Assembly: GCF_902506165.1 (NCBI RefSeq)
Contig: NZ_LR733817.1
Span: 5,625,403 to 5,689,402, forward strand
Direction: 5' to 3'
Source of the DNA: Bosea sp. 29B
GTDB lineage: Bacteria > Pseudomonadota > Alphaproteobacteria > Rhizobiales > Beijerinckiaceae
Length of the DNA stretch: 64,000 nt
In this document: positions 19,992-28,784 of the stretch, in pieces
Layout of the letters: each line of letters begins with the position of its first letter
How positions within the stretch are numbered: position 1 is the stretch's first letter
The notes under the pieces: model-generated
What the model saw: the letters and a program-made list of their open reading frames with translations, nothing else
The model's database searches: none
Told to the model about the DNA's origin: nothing
Program-made: the position numbers and the translations under genes

Positions 19992-20255
19992 ATGCGCCTG
20001 CCTGCCGCCCCTGCCACAGCCATACTGCCGGCCCTGCCCCGGTTGCGCGGCCTCGTGGCGGCGCTCGCCGGCTTCGCCGCGGTCCTCATGCTCGCGCTCC
20101 TTGCCGACCAGGCCCTGCGCGCGATCGGCCTGCCGCCGCCGGCAGCCCAGCTGATGCCGGAGCTCGGCCGCCAGGCGCTCGTCACCTGGCTCCGAGCAGG
20201 CTGCCTTCTGATTAGCGGCCTCCTCGCGCGAGCCGCGTTCGCTAGACGCGCTTGA
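19992..20255 (+). CDS. Small predicted membrane protein
   Basis: An 87-residue frame beginning MRLPAAPATAILPALPRLRGLV with GAGGA 8 bases before the ATG. It has two hydrophobic segments (LVAALAGFAAVLMLALLADQAL and LVTWLRAGCLLISGLLARAAF). It fills the only gap between two minus-strand genes and its last 14 bases overlap the end of the peptide-binding protein gene. No family is recognised; it could be a chance frame, but the ribosome site and membrane profile favour a real gene. Confidence 0.45.
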   Translation: MRLPAAPATAILPALPRLRGLVAALAGFAAVLMLALLADQALRAIGLPPPAAQLMPELGRQALVTWLRAGCLLISGLLARAAFARRA

Positions 20256-21828
20256 CGTTCCAGAAGGTCGGGAAGCTCGGCAGCACGCCTGTAAGCTTGC
20301 GATTGAAGGCCGTCGGCTGAAAATACTGGCCGAGCGGCGCATAGGGCACGTCCTCGAAGGCCTGCTTCTGCAGTTCAGCGGCAAGCTTCTGCTTGGTCGC
20401 CAGGTCGGAGGCATCCATCCAGGCCTCGCGCAACGCCTCGATCTTCGGCGCGATCGGCCAGCCCGGCCAGGCCGCCGCGCCATTTCCGCGCAGCGAGATG
20501 TGGCCGACCGGATCGAGGATGTCGATGCCGTTCCAGCCGGTGAAGAAGCAGTTCCAGCCGCCTTGTGCCGGGGGGTCCTTCTTGGCACGGCGCGTCACTA
20601 CCGTCCCCCAGTCCATCACCTGATAGTCGACGTTCATGCCGATGCGTTTCAGCATCTCGCCCGCGACCTCGCACTCGGCCTTGAGGTTGGCGAGATCGGT
20701 GACGCCGAGCAGCACGACCTTCTCGCCGTTGTAGCCGGCAGCAGCCAGTGCCTGCTTGACCTTGGCGATGTCGCGCGGGCCATTCAGCACCTCCATACCG
20801 GCATCGTTGGCCATCGGCGTGCCGGGCGGAAAGACGCCAACACCAGTGCGCCACAGCGCCTTGTCCGGTCCGCCGACCGCCTCCATGAACTCAGCCTGGT
20901 CGATCGCCAGCAGCATTGCGCGGCGGATCGCCGGATTGTCGAAAGGCGGATGCAGGTGGTTCATCCGCATGATCGCGATGGCGCCGGTCGTCTCCTTGAC
21001 CACGACCTCGAGCTTCGGATCCTTCGCCAGCAGCGGCAGGATGTCCGGCAGCGGCTGTTCGACCCAGTCGATCTCGCCGCTCTGCAAGGCAGCCGCCGCC
21101 GTCGCGGGGTCCGGCAAGGTATGCCATTCGACCCGCTCGACATGGGCGATCTTCGGCCCTGCCGTGCGCCCGGGGATGCCGTCGCTGCGTGGCACGTAAC
21201 CCGCGAACTTCTCGTAGACCGCCCGGCTCCCGGACTGGCGTTCGCTGGCGATGAAGCGGAACGGGCCGCTGCCGATGACTTCGGTGACCTGGGTCGCCGC
21301 ATCGGTCAGGGCCAGCCGCTCCGGCATGATCACCGGCACCGAGGCCGTCATCTTGGCGAGCGCGTCGGGTAGCAGCGGGAACGGCTTCTTCAGCCGGAAG
21401 CGCAAAGTCCTGTCGTCGACCGCGGCGAGTTCATCGGTCTGCGCCATCAGCGTCTGGCCGAAGGAGTCACGCTTGCCCCAGCGGTTCAGGCTGGCGACGC
21501 AATCCCTGGCCAGCACCGGCGTGCCGTCATGGAATGTCAGGCCGTCGCGCAGCTTGATCGTCCAGCTCTTGCCGTCAGTCTCGGCGAGCGCGCCTTCGGC
21601 CATTTGCGGCTGCGCCTTGTAGCTCTCGTCCTGCCCGAACAGCGTGTCATAGGCGAGGAAGGCGTGGTTGCGGGTGACGGTGGCCGTGGTCCAGATCGGA
21701 TCGACGACGGCAAGATCGCCCTGCGGCACGAACTTGATGACGTTCTTGTCGGCCCCACGGCCGATATTGGGTTTGCTGACCGCGATTGCGGCAGCCGTGC
21801 CTGCGATGAATGCGCGACGTGTCGGCAT
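20242..21828 (-). CDS. Peptide/nickel-type ABC transporter binding protein (SBP family 5)
   Basis: 528 residues from the ATG at 21828 (GGGAGC upstream). The N-terminus MPTRRAFIAGTAAAIAVSKP is a twin-arginine signal. Family-5 hallmarks follow: AYDTLFGQDESYKAQPQMAEGAL, SWTIKLRDGLTFHDGTPVLARDCVASLNRW, PFDNPAIRRAMLLAIDQAEF. Such proteins bind oligopeptides, nickel-chelates, opines or sugars in the periplasm. No DppBCDF-type permease or ATPase gene is next to it, so it is an orphan here. The ligand is unknown. Confidence 0.87.
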   Translation of the reverse strand: MPTRRAFIAGTAAAIAVSKPNIGRGADKNVIKFVPQGDLAVVDPIWTTATVTRNHAFLAYDTLFGQDESYKAQPQMAEGALAETDGKSWTIKLRDGLTFHDGTPVLARDCVASLNRWGKRDSFGQTLMAQTDELAAVDDRTLRFRLKKPFPLLPDALAKMTASVPVIMPERLALTDAATQVTEVIGSGPFRFIASERQSGSRAVYEKFAGYVPRSDGIPGRTAGPKIAHVERVEWHTLPDPATAAAALQSGEIDWVEQPLPDILPLLAKDPKLEVVVKETTGAIAIMRMNHLHPPFDNPAIRRAMLLAIDQAEFMEAVGGPDKALWRTGVGVFPPGTPMANDAGMEVLNGPRDIAKVKQALAAAGYNGEKVVLLGVTDLANLKAECEVAGEMLKRIGMNVDYQVMDWGTVVTRRAKKDPPAQGGWNCFFTGWNGIDILDPVGHISLRGNGAAAWPGWPIAPKIEALREAWMDASDLATKQKLAAELQKQAFEDVPYAPLGQYFQPTAFNRKLTGVLPSFPTFWNVKRV

Positions 21829-21916
21829 TTCAAGCTCCCTGGAGCCCGTTCCGATCAGCTTGCACCGCGAGCCGATCGGCAAACGGTCTCCAAACTAAAA
21901 GGAAGAGACGGATTCA

Positions 21917-21943
21917 CCGATCAGGTTGGAACAACCTGATCGG
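21917..21943. promoter_or_regulatory. Perfect 27-bp palindrome with 12-bp arms
   Basis: CCGATCAGGTTG-GAA-CAACCTGATCGG, a perfect hairpin, lies between the DUF2336 gene (stop at 22060) and the peptide-binding protein (start at 21828), both on the minus strand. Read on the minus strand it is followed by a T/C-rich run (TCTCTTCCTTTTAG). It may be a weak terminator for the DUF2336 gene or an operator for the binding protein. Confidence 0.6.
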
Positions 21944-22059
21944 ATCCGGCTCTGCAACAGGGCGTCGATCCGGGATGGTGAAGCCCTGGCGATACGGCGG
22001 GCTGCAGGCAACCAGCATGCCAGCGGCCGGTCAAGCCGGTGCCTGCTCACCCGGATCGT

Positions 22060-23271
22060 TCAGGCCGCGTCGCGCAGGTCGCCGAGATCGAGCTCGATCA
22101 GGAAATTCGGATCGGCTTCGACCAGCAATGCCAGGGCCGCATCGTCGGCGAGCGAATCCGCCAGCGCCCGTGCTTCGTCGCGGGCCGCCTCAGCATCGAG
22201 TCGGCGCAGGAGGGCCATCAGCGCATTGGCCCCGGGCCCTTCCAGGCCCTCACAGGCGATCAGCACCTCCGCCAGCAGGTCACGGTCAATACCGCCCCTG
22301 CCGTGCAAACCGGGCCCCGCTTGCTTCAACGCTTCCACGGCGGCGGCGAAGGCCGGCAACAGCGCCTCCGGCATCGCTGCCTTGCGATAGAGCGCCTTGA
22401 GGCCGGCCCCGCGCCGATCCCAGAGCAGCGCCCGCACCCGCTTCAGCGGCAAGTCGGACAGCGCCGCAAAAGCGGATTCGGCCAGAGCCGGCTCGCCGCT
22501 CAGCAGCGAACGCAGGATCACGCCCGGCGTCAGGCGGCCATTTTCACGCAGGCAGTCGACGATCGCCGGGGCATCGCTCGCCTCACCGCCGGCCGCGAGC
22601 GCGACCGCGACCCGCTCGGTCGATTCGCGGGCGAGCCGGGCACTACGCTCCTCGGTCAGCCAACCGCACCCTGAGACGAAGGCGGCGAGCGCATCGGAAA
22701 CCTTGGCGGCGATCGCCTGGCGCAAGCCCGGCGGCAGATCGCCACGCGCCAGCATCGCCTCGCGCACCGCCCCTGCCTCGCCCTCGCGCTCGAAGATGCG
22801 CTCCAGCGAGAAATCGGGAATCTCGGCGGTCGGGTTGGCGAGCAGCGCAACCAGCGCCTCCTCGCAGCCGACCTCGGCCAAGGCAGCGCAGATGCCGGGC
22901 GACAGCCAGGACCGCTGCGCAATCGCGCGCTGTGCGAGGTCGTCGCCGATCGCGGCGGCATCGACGAGGTCGGCCTCGGTCAGCACCGGCGACTGCGCCA
23001 GCAGGAGGGCGGCGATGTCGCTCTGCTCGGCAATCAGCCCCAGCACCAGATTGCGCGGGGCCTGCGGTGCGGCAGCGAGTTCCTCGGCCAACGCACGGCG
23101 GACCAATGGCGAGGGGTCGTCGATCAGCGCGATCAGCGCCGTCTCGGCCTCGCGTCTGTCCTCGGGCGACATCGCCGAGCGCAGATAGGCGCCCGCCAGC
23201 GCGGCAGCGCCCTTCGCCCGCGCCTCGGCGGGGGCGGTGCGGGCCCAGAGCAGGAAGCGACGGACGATCAT
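22060..23271 (-). CDS. DUF2336 domain protein
   Basis: 403 residues, helical and Ala/Leu-rich, with HEAT-like repeats: DDPSPLVRRALAEELAAAPQAPRNLVLGLIAEQSDIAALLLAQSP is the DUF2336 signature. Alphaproteobacterial members are cytoplasmic and often linked with motility or cell-envelope genes, but their role is unclear. Its ATG overlaps the stop of the upstream transglycosylase gene (ATGA), which indicates coupled translation. Confidence 0.8.
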   Translation of the reverse strand: MIVRRFLLWARTAPAEARAKGAAALAGAYLRSAMSPEDRREAETALIALIDDPSPLVRRALAEELAAAPQAPRNLVLGLIAEQSDIAALLLAQSPVLTEADLVDAAAIGDDLAQRAIAQRSWLSPGICAALAEVGCEEALVALLANPTAEIPDFSLERIFEREGEAGAVREAMLARGDLPPGLRQAIAAKVSDALAAFVSGCGWLTEERSARLARESTERVAVALAAGGEASDAPAIVDCLRENGRLTPGVILRSLLSGEPALAESAFAALSDLPLKRVRALLWDRRGAGLKALYRKAAMPEALLPAFAAAVEALKQAGPGLHGRGGIDRDLLAEVLIACEGLEGPGANALMALLRRLDAEAARDEARALADSLADDAALALLVEADPNFLIELDLGDLRDAA

Positions 23272-24404
23272 CCGCGCCTCCCATGGAGCATGAACTGGCT
23301 GAGATCGAGCGGCCCGCGCCGCGGCTTGCGGGGCGTGGCAACTTCGCTGGAGGCGGTCTGCGTATCCGCCACGGCGAGATCACGCGGCCGCGACGGCGGC
23401 AGCGGCGCGCTGATGCTGGTCGAAGCGGTCGTGCCGCTCGCGCTGTCTGTCTTGGCGGCCTTACCGGCGGATGAGGCTTCGCCTTCGCTCGCCGTGGCAT
23501 TCACACGCGGGAAATAGCGGGTCGCCGGATCGTCGTCGGTCGTACGGGACGTGCCGTTGCTACGCGGCGTGGTCCAGAGATTGGCGACGGCCTTCGAGAC
23601 CGGCGCACGCGATCCCTCGGTCGAGAACAGGCCGATCAGCCCCCTCGCCCGATCCGGCGCCAGCGCCGCGGCGATCGGCGCGACCGGCGGCTCGGCGGCA
23701 TAGGCCGCGGCAGTCGTGGCCGCTCCAGTCGGCTTGGCCTGCGCCAGCATGGCGCCGGTCGTCGCTGCGACCTGGGTGTTGGCATGGCTGGCGGCGAGCA
23801 ATCCGTAGACCTCCTGGGCGCTGCGAGCCCGACCGGCCTTGTCGTAGAAGATCGAGCGATTCGCCGCGGCCGCCTCCGGAAAATCGCGGGCGGCGGCACG
23901 CGTCGGGTCATTCCCGGCCGTGCGGATCAGGTCGGTCGCGCCACGCGCACCCAGCACATGCGCCATATAGAGTTCGCCGGCCTGCGGCTGGCGCCCGAGC
24001 GCCTGACCGAGCTGCTCGGCATTCTTCTGCGTCAGCGCGCCCGCCATCACGGTTGCGACCTGCGGATCGGTCCGCAACTGCAGGATTTTCTCGCGCAGCG
24101 CCGGGTCCGACACGGTCAGGCGGCCGCTGCCGTCCTCGCTGATCGCGCCGGCATAGTTGGCCATGCCCTGCTTCGGCCCTTCCTGGCGCATGATCGACAG
24201 CCAGGTCTGCTCGATGAACTGGAACAGGCCGGTCGCGCTCGAGGTGCGCGCTTTCGCATCCGGCTCCAGCGAGGATTCGCGTTGCGCGGTCTTCAGGAGA
24301 TAGTCGAAGCCGACACCGGTCTTGTCCGCGCCCTGCTTGATCGCGCTGACGACAGGATTGGCGGACGTTGTCTCACGGGTGCTCGGCGTGCTGAAAAGGA
24401 ACAT
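23268..24404 (-). CDS. Lytic transglycosylase-like (SLT domain) protein
   Basis: 378 residues from the ATG at 24404. Residues ~30-150 match the SLT/goose-lysozyme-like fold: DYLLKTAQRESSLEPDAKA carries the catalytic Glu, then SSATGLFQFIEQTWL and PQAGELYMAHVLGARGATDLI. The C-terminal half is Ala/Ser/Pro-rich and probably unfolded, ending LDLSQFMLHGRRG. There is no classical signal peptide despite a peptidoglycan-cleaving fold. It is translationally coupled to the DUF2336 gene. Confidence 0.82.
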   Translation of the reverse strand: MFLFSTPSTRETTSANPVVSAIKQGADKTGVGFDYLLKTAQRESSLEPDAKARTSSATGLFQFIEQTWLSIMRQEGPKQGMANYAGAISEDGSGRLTVSDPALREKILQLRTDPQVATVMAGALTQKNAEQLGQALGRQPQAGELYMAHVLGARGATDLIRTAGNDPTRAAARDFPEAAAANRSIFYDKAGRARSAQEVYGLLAASHANTQVAATTGAMLAQAKPTGAATTAAAYAAEPPVAPIAAALAPDRARGLIGLFSTEGSRAPVSKAVANLWTTPRSNGTSRTTDDDPATRYFPRVNATASEGEASSAGKAAKTDSASGTTASTSISAPLPPSRPRDLAVADTQTASSEVATPRKPRRGPLDLSQFMLHGRRG

Positions 24405-24541
24405 TGGGTCACTCGGGCCGCTGCCGTTCCAGGCGGACCGGAGCACCCGCAGAGACTGGACCGATTATGGTAAGCGAACCGTTAAAACGGCCGTTTGCCG
24501 ACCCCGGCCCGAAACCGAAAAAGAGCCACAGGAGCAAGACG

Positions 24542-25033
24542 ATGGCGGAAGCGGCGCGGCATAAGCGGGGTGGGCTCTACTTCGAGGATTTCGAGATCGG
24601 CGTCTCGATCGAGCATCGGCTGACCCGCACGGTCACGCAGATGGACAACATGCTGTTCTCCAACATGACGCTGAATCCGCAGCCCCTGCACATCGACGCG
24701 CATTTCTGCGCGACCGAGACCGAATGGGGCAAGCCGCTGATGAACTCGCTGTTCACGCTCGGGCTGATGATCGGCATCTCCGTCAACGACACCACAGTCG
24801 GCACGACGATCGGCAATCTCGGCATGACCGACGTCACCTTCCCGGCCCCGCTTTTCGAGGGCGACACGGTGAACTGCGTCACCGAGATCGTCGCCAAGCG
24901 CGAATCGAAGTCGCGGCCGGACGCCGGCATCGTCGACTTCCATCACCGCGCCTACAAGCAGGACGGCACCTTGGTGGCGCAGTGCCGCCGCCAGGCCTTC
25001 ATGAAGAAGCGCCCGGTCGGAGGGCAGGCCTGA
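24542..25033 (+). CDS. MaoC family dehydratase
   Basis: 163 residues with AGGAG 7 bases before the ATG. The hotdog fold carries the hydratase-2 pattern: NPQPLHIDAHFCATETEWGKPLMNS holds the D-x-N/H active-site region, then GMTDVTFPAPLFEGDTV. MaoC enzymes hydrate enoyl-CoA esters (R-specific). The next gene starts inside this stop codon (TGATG) and encodes a citrate-lyase-beta-like CoA-ester lyase, so the two form a unit, perhaps hydrating an unsaturated acyl-CoA and cleaving the 3-hydroxyacyl-CoA formed. The exact substrate is unknown. Confidence 0.85.
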   Translation: MAEAARHKRGGLYFEDFEIGVSIEHRLTRTVTQMDNMLFSNMTLNPQPLHIDAHFCATETEWGKPLMNSLFTLGLMIGISVNDTTVGTTIGNLGMTDVTFPAPLFEGDTVNCVTEIVAKRESKSRPDAGIVDFHHRAYKQDGTLVAQCRRQAFMKKRPVGGQA

Positions 25034-25908
25034 TGCGCTCGCTGCTTTTCGTTCCCGCCGACAATCAGAAGAAACTGCAGAAGGGCCTGGAGAGCGGCGC
25101 CGACGCGCTGATCCTCGACCTCGAGGATTCGGTCGCGCTCGACGCCAAGCCGGCGGCGCGCGACCTCGCCCGCGACTTCCTCAAGGAGGTGAATACCCGC
25201 GCCAAGCGCCCGCGCCTGATCGTGCGCGTCAACGCACTGACGACAGGCATGACCGAGGCCGATCTCGATGTCGTCATGCAGGGCAGTCCGGACGCGATCA
25301 TGCTGCCAAAATCCGAAGGCGGCCCCGACCTCAGCCATCTCGCCGCCCATATCGCGGTCCGCGAGGCCGAATATGATCTGCCCGACGGCGGGACCAAGAT
25401 CATCGCGATCGCCACCGAGACCGGCAAGGGCATCTTCGGCCTCGGCAGCTATGCCGGCGCCAGCCACCGGCTCTCCGGCCTGACCTGGGGGGCCGAGGAT
25501 CTTTCGGCCGATCTCGGCGCCGAGACCAATCGGCTCGAGGACGGCAGCTATGCCGACCCGTACCGGATCGCACGCTCGCTCCTGCTCTTTGCGGCTTCTG
25601 CGGCGCAGGTCGACGCGATCGACACCGTCTTCACCGCCTTCCGCGACGAGGCGGCCTTGCGCGCCGAATGCATTGCCGCACGCCGCGACGGCTTCACCGG
25701 CAAGATGGCGATCCATCCGGCACAGGTGCCTGTCATCAACGAGGTCTTCTCGCCCTCGCCCGAAGCGGTCGCCCGGGCAGAGGCGATCATCAAGCTCTTC
25801 GACGAGAACCCCGGCCTCGGTGTGGTCGGGCTCGACGGCGAGATGCTCGACCGGCCGCACCTGCTGCGCGCCCGCCGCTTGAAGGCGCGCGCGCAGAAGT
25901 TGGGCTGA
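25033..25908 (+). CDS. HpcH/HpaI-family CoA-ester lyase (CitE-like)
   Basis: 291 residues starting MRSLLFVPADNQKKLQKGL, with LILDLEDSVALDAKPAAR (Mg-binding/Arg region), LIVRVNAL, IMLPKSEGG, IAIATETGKGIF and GKMAIHPAQVPVIN. This pattern is shared by citrate lyase beta subunit-like, malyl-CoA and citramalyl-CoA lyases. The ATG overlaps the MaoC stop, so the pair is cotranslated. It would split a 3-hydroxyacyl-CoA to acetyl-CoA (or propionyl-CoA) and a keto acid in the cytoplasm. No lyase alpha or gamma subunit genes are present, so it is a stand-alone lyase rather than part of citrate lyase. Confidence 0.87.
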   Translation: MRSLLFVPADNQKKLQKGLESGADALILDLEDSVALDAKPAARDLARDFLKEVNTRAKRPRLIVRVNALTTGMTEADLDVVMQGSPDAIMLPKSEGGPDLSHLAAHIAVREAEYDLPDGGTKIIAIATETGKGIFGLGSYAGASHRLSGLTWGAEDLSADLGAETNRLEDGSYADPYRIARSLLLFAASAAQVDAIDTVFTAFRDEAALRAECIAARRDGFTGKMAIHPAQVPVINEVFSPSPEAVARAEAIIKLFDENPGLGVVGLDGEMLDRPHLLRARRLKARAQKLG

Positions 25909-25914
25909 ACAGCA

Positions 25915-27474
25915 TCAGGCATCGGACTCGGCGCAGGCGACCGCTGCGCCGGCCTGCGCCGGGCGCTTGGCACCACCGAAGATCAGGACGCTGATCGCAG
26001 CCAGGACACCAGCGCCGATGCCGCCATAGAGCATCACCCAGCCAAAGCCCTGCACCAACGCCGCATGCGCTCCGGCACCGGACGGGTCGTGCAGCGCCAG
26101 CACCGGATAGACCTCGTGCAGCGAGCCGAGATTGCCGGCGGCGATCGACGAAGCCAGCGCCTGCAATTGCGAGCGATCGAAGGCGGTCGCAACGGCATCC
26201 GGCAAAGACCGCCTGATGCCTTCGACCAGGATCAGCCCCATCACCGCGATGTTGATCGCGAGCGCGATCAGCCGCGCGCTGATGTCGATGCCTGACGCCA
26301 TGCCCGCGCGGTCGCTCGGAACCGAGCCCGTGGTCGTATTGGTCACGGCCGGATTGGTCAGGCCGAGACCGATTCCGGCCAGCAGGGCGCCAGGCAGCAG
26401 GGCCATCCAGCTCGCCTGGGCAAGGCCCCTGCCGAACCACATCGCGATGAAACCGGCGCCGATCGTGAGCATCCCCAGGGGAATGACGACCTGCGGGCCA
26501 TGACGCCGCAACAAATGGTCGGACACGGGCGGCATCAGCATGAACGGCACGGTGTAGGCCAGCAGCAGGAGCCCGGCGGCCTCGCTCCCGAGGCCGAGCC
26601 CGCTCTGGAAGTAGATCGGCAGATAGATGATGAACGGCCAGTAGCTGAAATTCATGCCGATGCAGCCGATGATCGCGCCGCTGAAGCGGCGGATCCGGAA
26701 TACGGAGAAGTCGAACATCGGCTGCGCGGCACGCCGCTCCACCACCAGGAAGGCGAGGAAGCTGGCAAGAGCCAGGCCGGCGAGGCCGAGCGCCGTAGCT
26801 GTCCCCAGTTCGGCGCCCTGCGTGATGACATAGGAGAAGCCGAAGACCGCCAGGGTCAGCGTGACGATGCCGGCGACGTCGAGCGTCTTCGCCTGCGGAT
26901 CACGCGATTCGCGGATACCGATCGCAGCGGGCACCAGTGCCAGGACGGTCAGCGGGACATGGATCAGGAAGACCCACTGCCAGCCGGCCAGGCTCGCGAT
27001 CACGCCGCCGATCACCGGGCCGAAGCCGAGCCCGACGCCGGTGACGACGCCCCAGATGGTGAAGGCCCTGCCCCGCTCGCGCCCGTCCGGAAACTGGTGC
27101 GAGATGATGGCGACGGCGCAGGTGAGCATGGCGCCGCCCGCCATGCCTTGCAGGAACCGGCCGGCGATCAGGATCGCGGCGCTCTGCGCCAGCCCGCAGA
27201 TCAGCGACGTCACGCCGAAGGCCGCGGTCGTCGCGATGAAGACGCGCTTGCGGCCATAGCGGTCGGCGAGCGTGCCCGTCGCCATCAGCACCGCCGTGCA
27301 AGCGATCGTGTAAGCGTTCATGATCCATTGCAGCGCCTTGAAATCGGCCGACAGGACCGCTTCCAGCGTCGGCAGGATGACCGGCACGCTGGAGATCTCG
27401 AGGCCGAACATCAGCGTCGCGAGGCAGGCGCCGGCCAGGGCCAAGGCATTTCGTGAGGATGGAGATATCGCCAT
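25915..27474 (-). CDS. MFS efflux transporter, DHA2/EmrB-like (14 TM)
   Basis: 519 residues from the ATG at 27474 (AAAGG upstream). Hydrophobic profile fits about 14 helices. Motif A is GTLADRYGRKRVFI and motif C-like GVVTGVGLGFGPVIGGVIA, both typical of drug:H+ antiporters; GWQWVFLIHVPLTVLALVP is the DHA2 signature. It likely exports a drug or metabolite across the inner membrane. It diverges from a LysR gene with a palindrome between them, which suggests control by that regulator. Confidence 0.85.
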   Translation of the reverse strand: MAISPSSRNALALAGACLATLMFGLEISSVPVILPTLEAVLSADFKALQWIMNAYTIACTAVLMATGTLADRYGRKRVFIATTAAFGVTSLICGLAQSAAILIAGRFLQGMAGGAMLTCAVAIISHQFPDGRERGRAFTIWGVVTGVGLGFGPVIGGVIASLAGWQWVFLIHVPLTVLALVPAAIGIRESRDPQAKTLDVAGIVTLTLAVFGFSYVITQGAELGTATALGLAGLALASFLAFLVVERRAAQPMFDFSVFRIRRFSGAIIGCIGMNFSYWPFIIYLPIYFQSGLGLGSEAAGLLLLAYTVPFMLMPPVSDHLLRRHGPQVVIPLGMLTIGAGFIAMWFGRGLAQASWMALLPGALLAGIGLGLTNPAVTNTTTGSVPSDRAGMASGIDISARLIALAINIAVMGLILVEGIRRSLPDAVATAFDRSQLQALASSIAAGNLGSLHEVYPVLALHDPSGAGAHAALVQGFGWVMLYGGIGAGVLAAISVLIFGGAKRPAQAGAAVACAESDA

Positions 27475-27551
27475 GACGAGACCTTTCGGGTTCGATCCAC
27501 ATCGCTCGGGACCGAGGAAGGCCCCTCGTCTAGGGGCAGCTTTGGCATGAT

Positions 27552-27569
27552 AGAAATGATTTAATTTCT
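27552..27569. promoter_or_regulatory. AT-rich inverted repeat in the MFS/LysR divergent promoter
   Basis: AGAAAT-GATTTA-ATTTCT is a perfect 6-6-6 inverted repeat, 35 bp before the LysR start and 78 bp before the MFS start. LysR-type regulators bind partly symmetric AT-rich sites of this kind between divergent genes. Binding is inferred from position. Confidence 0.5.
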
Positions 27570-27603
27570 CAGGTTTCAGTATCTGTGATAATAAATCCCG
27601 GTC

Positions 27604-28512
27604 ATGGATTTTGCTCCCGAACTGTTGCGCGCGCTCGTCGCCGTCGCCGAAGCCGGCGGGTTCACCCGCGCGGCAGAACGCCTGCACCTGACGCAATCGG
27701 CTGTCAGCCACCAGATCCGCAGGCTGGAGGAGCAGATCGGCGCGCCGCTCTTCATTCGGACCACCCGCAAGCTGGCGCTGACCGAGGATGGCGAAGAGTT
27801 CCTGCGCCATGCCAGGCAGATTTTGCAGGCGCACGCCGCCTTGAGCCAGCGCTTCCAGGCATCCACCCTCGCCGGCGCGATCCGGTTCGGCGTGCCGGAG
27901 AACTTCCTGGGCGATGAGCTGCCGCACTTGCTGAGCCGCTTCGCCCGCGCCTTCCCGGCCGTGCGCCTGGAAGCCTCGGTCAGCCTCTGCCAAGACTTCA
28001 GCGCCAGGATCGAGAGCGGCGAGCTCGACCTCGCGGTGGCGATGCGCCGAGCCGGCGAAACTGGCGGGACCGTGCTGCGACGGTCGCGCTATGTCTGGGC
28101 CGCGGCCGAGGATTTCACGGTTCCGCCCGGCTCGTCGCTGCCGCTGGCGCTGTCGAATCCGCCCTGTCTGTGCCGAACCGTCGCCATCGAGGCCCTGGCC
28201 GACTCCGGTGTCGAATGGCATATCGGCTTCACATCGGCCAATCTGCACGGGCTGCGGGCGGCGATGCTGGCTGGACTCGGCGCTTCGATCATCGCTCATG
28301 ACGAGCTCGAGCCGGGCATGAAAGTTCTCGCGCCGAGCTACGGCCTGCCGCCGCTCCCCGATCTGGAATTCGCGCTGATCTGGTCCGCCAACGGCAAGAT
28401 GCCTTGCTCCCGCGAACTCGGCCGGCTGATCGCCGACGCCGCAAGACGTCTCGGTGGCCCCGTGCTGAATCGACCAGCGCAGCGCAGGACACTCGCTGAG
28501 ACGCAGGCTTAG
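27604..28512 (+). CDS. LysR family transcriptional regulator
   Basis: 302 residues. The N-terminal winged HTH reads ALVAVAEAGGFTRAAERLHLTQSAVSHQIRRLEEQIGAPLFIR, followed by the LysR substrate-binding domain (IRFGVPENFLGDELPHLLSRFARAFPAVRLEASVS). It is divergent from an MFS efflux gene with a 129-bp shared promoter region, so it probably activates that exporter and represses itself. Inducer unknown. Confidence 0.9.
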   Translation: MDFAPELLRALVAVAEAGGFTRAAERLHLTQSAVSHQIRRLEEQIGAPLFIRTTRKLALTEDGEEFLRHARQILQAHAALSQRFQASTLAGAIRFGVPENFLGDELPHLLSRFARAFPAVRLEASVSLCQDFSARIESGELDLAVAMRRAGETGGTVLRRSRYVWAAAEDFTVPPGSSLPLALSNPPCLCRTVAIEALADSGVEWHIGFTSANLHGLRAAMLAGLGASIIAHDELEPGMKVLAPSYGLPPLPDLEFALIWSANGKMPCSRELGRLIADAARRLGGPVLNRPAQRRTLAETQA

Positions 28513-28593
28513 CCGAAGGCACCAACCGATTCGACTGATTCGGGTTTTCCGGCTTCCCAGAAGAGCGACGCGGCTATTCGGACTGGCACGCGC

Positions 28594-28779
28594 TCACCTG
28601 ATCTGCCGGCATTGATGCCGCGCCGCGCTCGCCAGGCACTCCTGCGCCTTCTTGGCGGCGTCGAGCTCGCGCAGCAGCCAGAACCCCGCCCCGACCATCA
28701 CCAGCACGGCGATGATCGCAAGCAGGTTCACGGTCATGCGCCATTGCTCGTCCGGCTCCTCGTCCTGGCGCCGGACCAT
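28594..28779 (-). CDS. Small single-helix membrane protein
   Basis: 61 residues with one hydrophobic helix (VNLLAIIAVLVMVGAGFWLL) and a charged Cys-containing tail (KKAQECLASAARHQCR). It starts 6 bp after the flavin reductase gene ends, on the same strand, so it is probably the last gene of that transcript. No family is recognised. ATG at 28737 (MTVNLL) is an alternative start. Confidence 0.55.
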   Translation of the reverse strand: MVRRQDEEPDEQWRMTVNLLAIIAVLVMVGAGFWLLRELDAAKKAQECLASAARHQCRQIR

Positions 28780-28784
28780 GGCGC

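Noticed and set aside
27480..27500. GGGTTCGATCC, like a tRNA T-arm
   Set aside because: The flanking bases do not pair as a T stem and no other tRNA arms fit around it.
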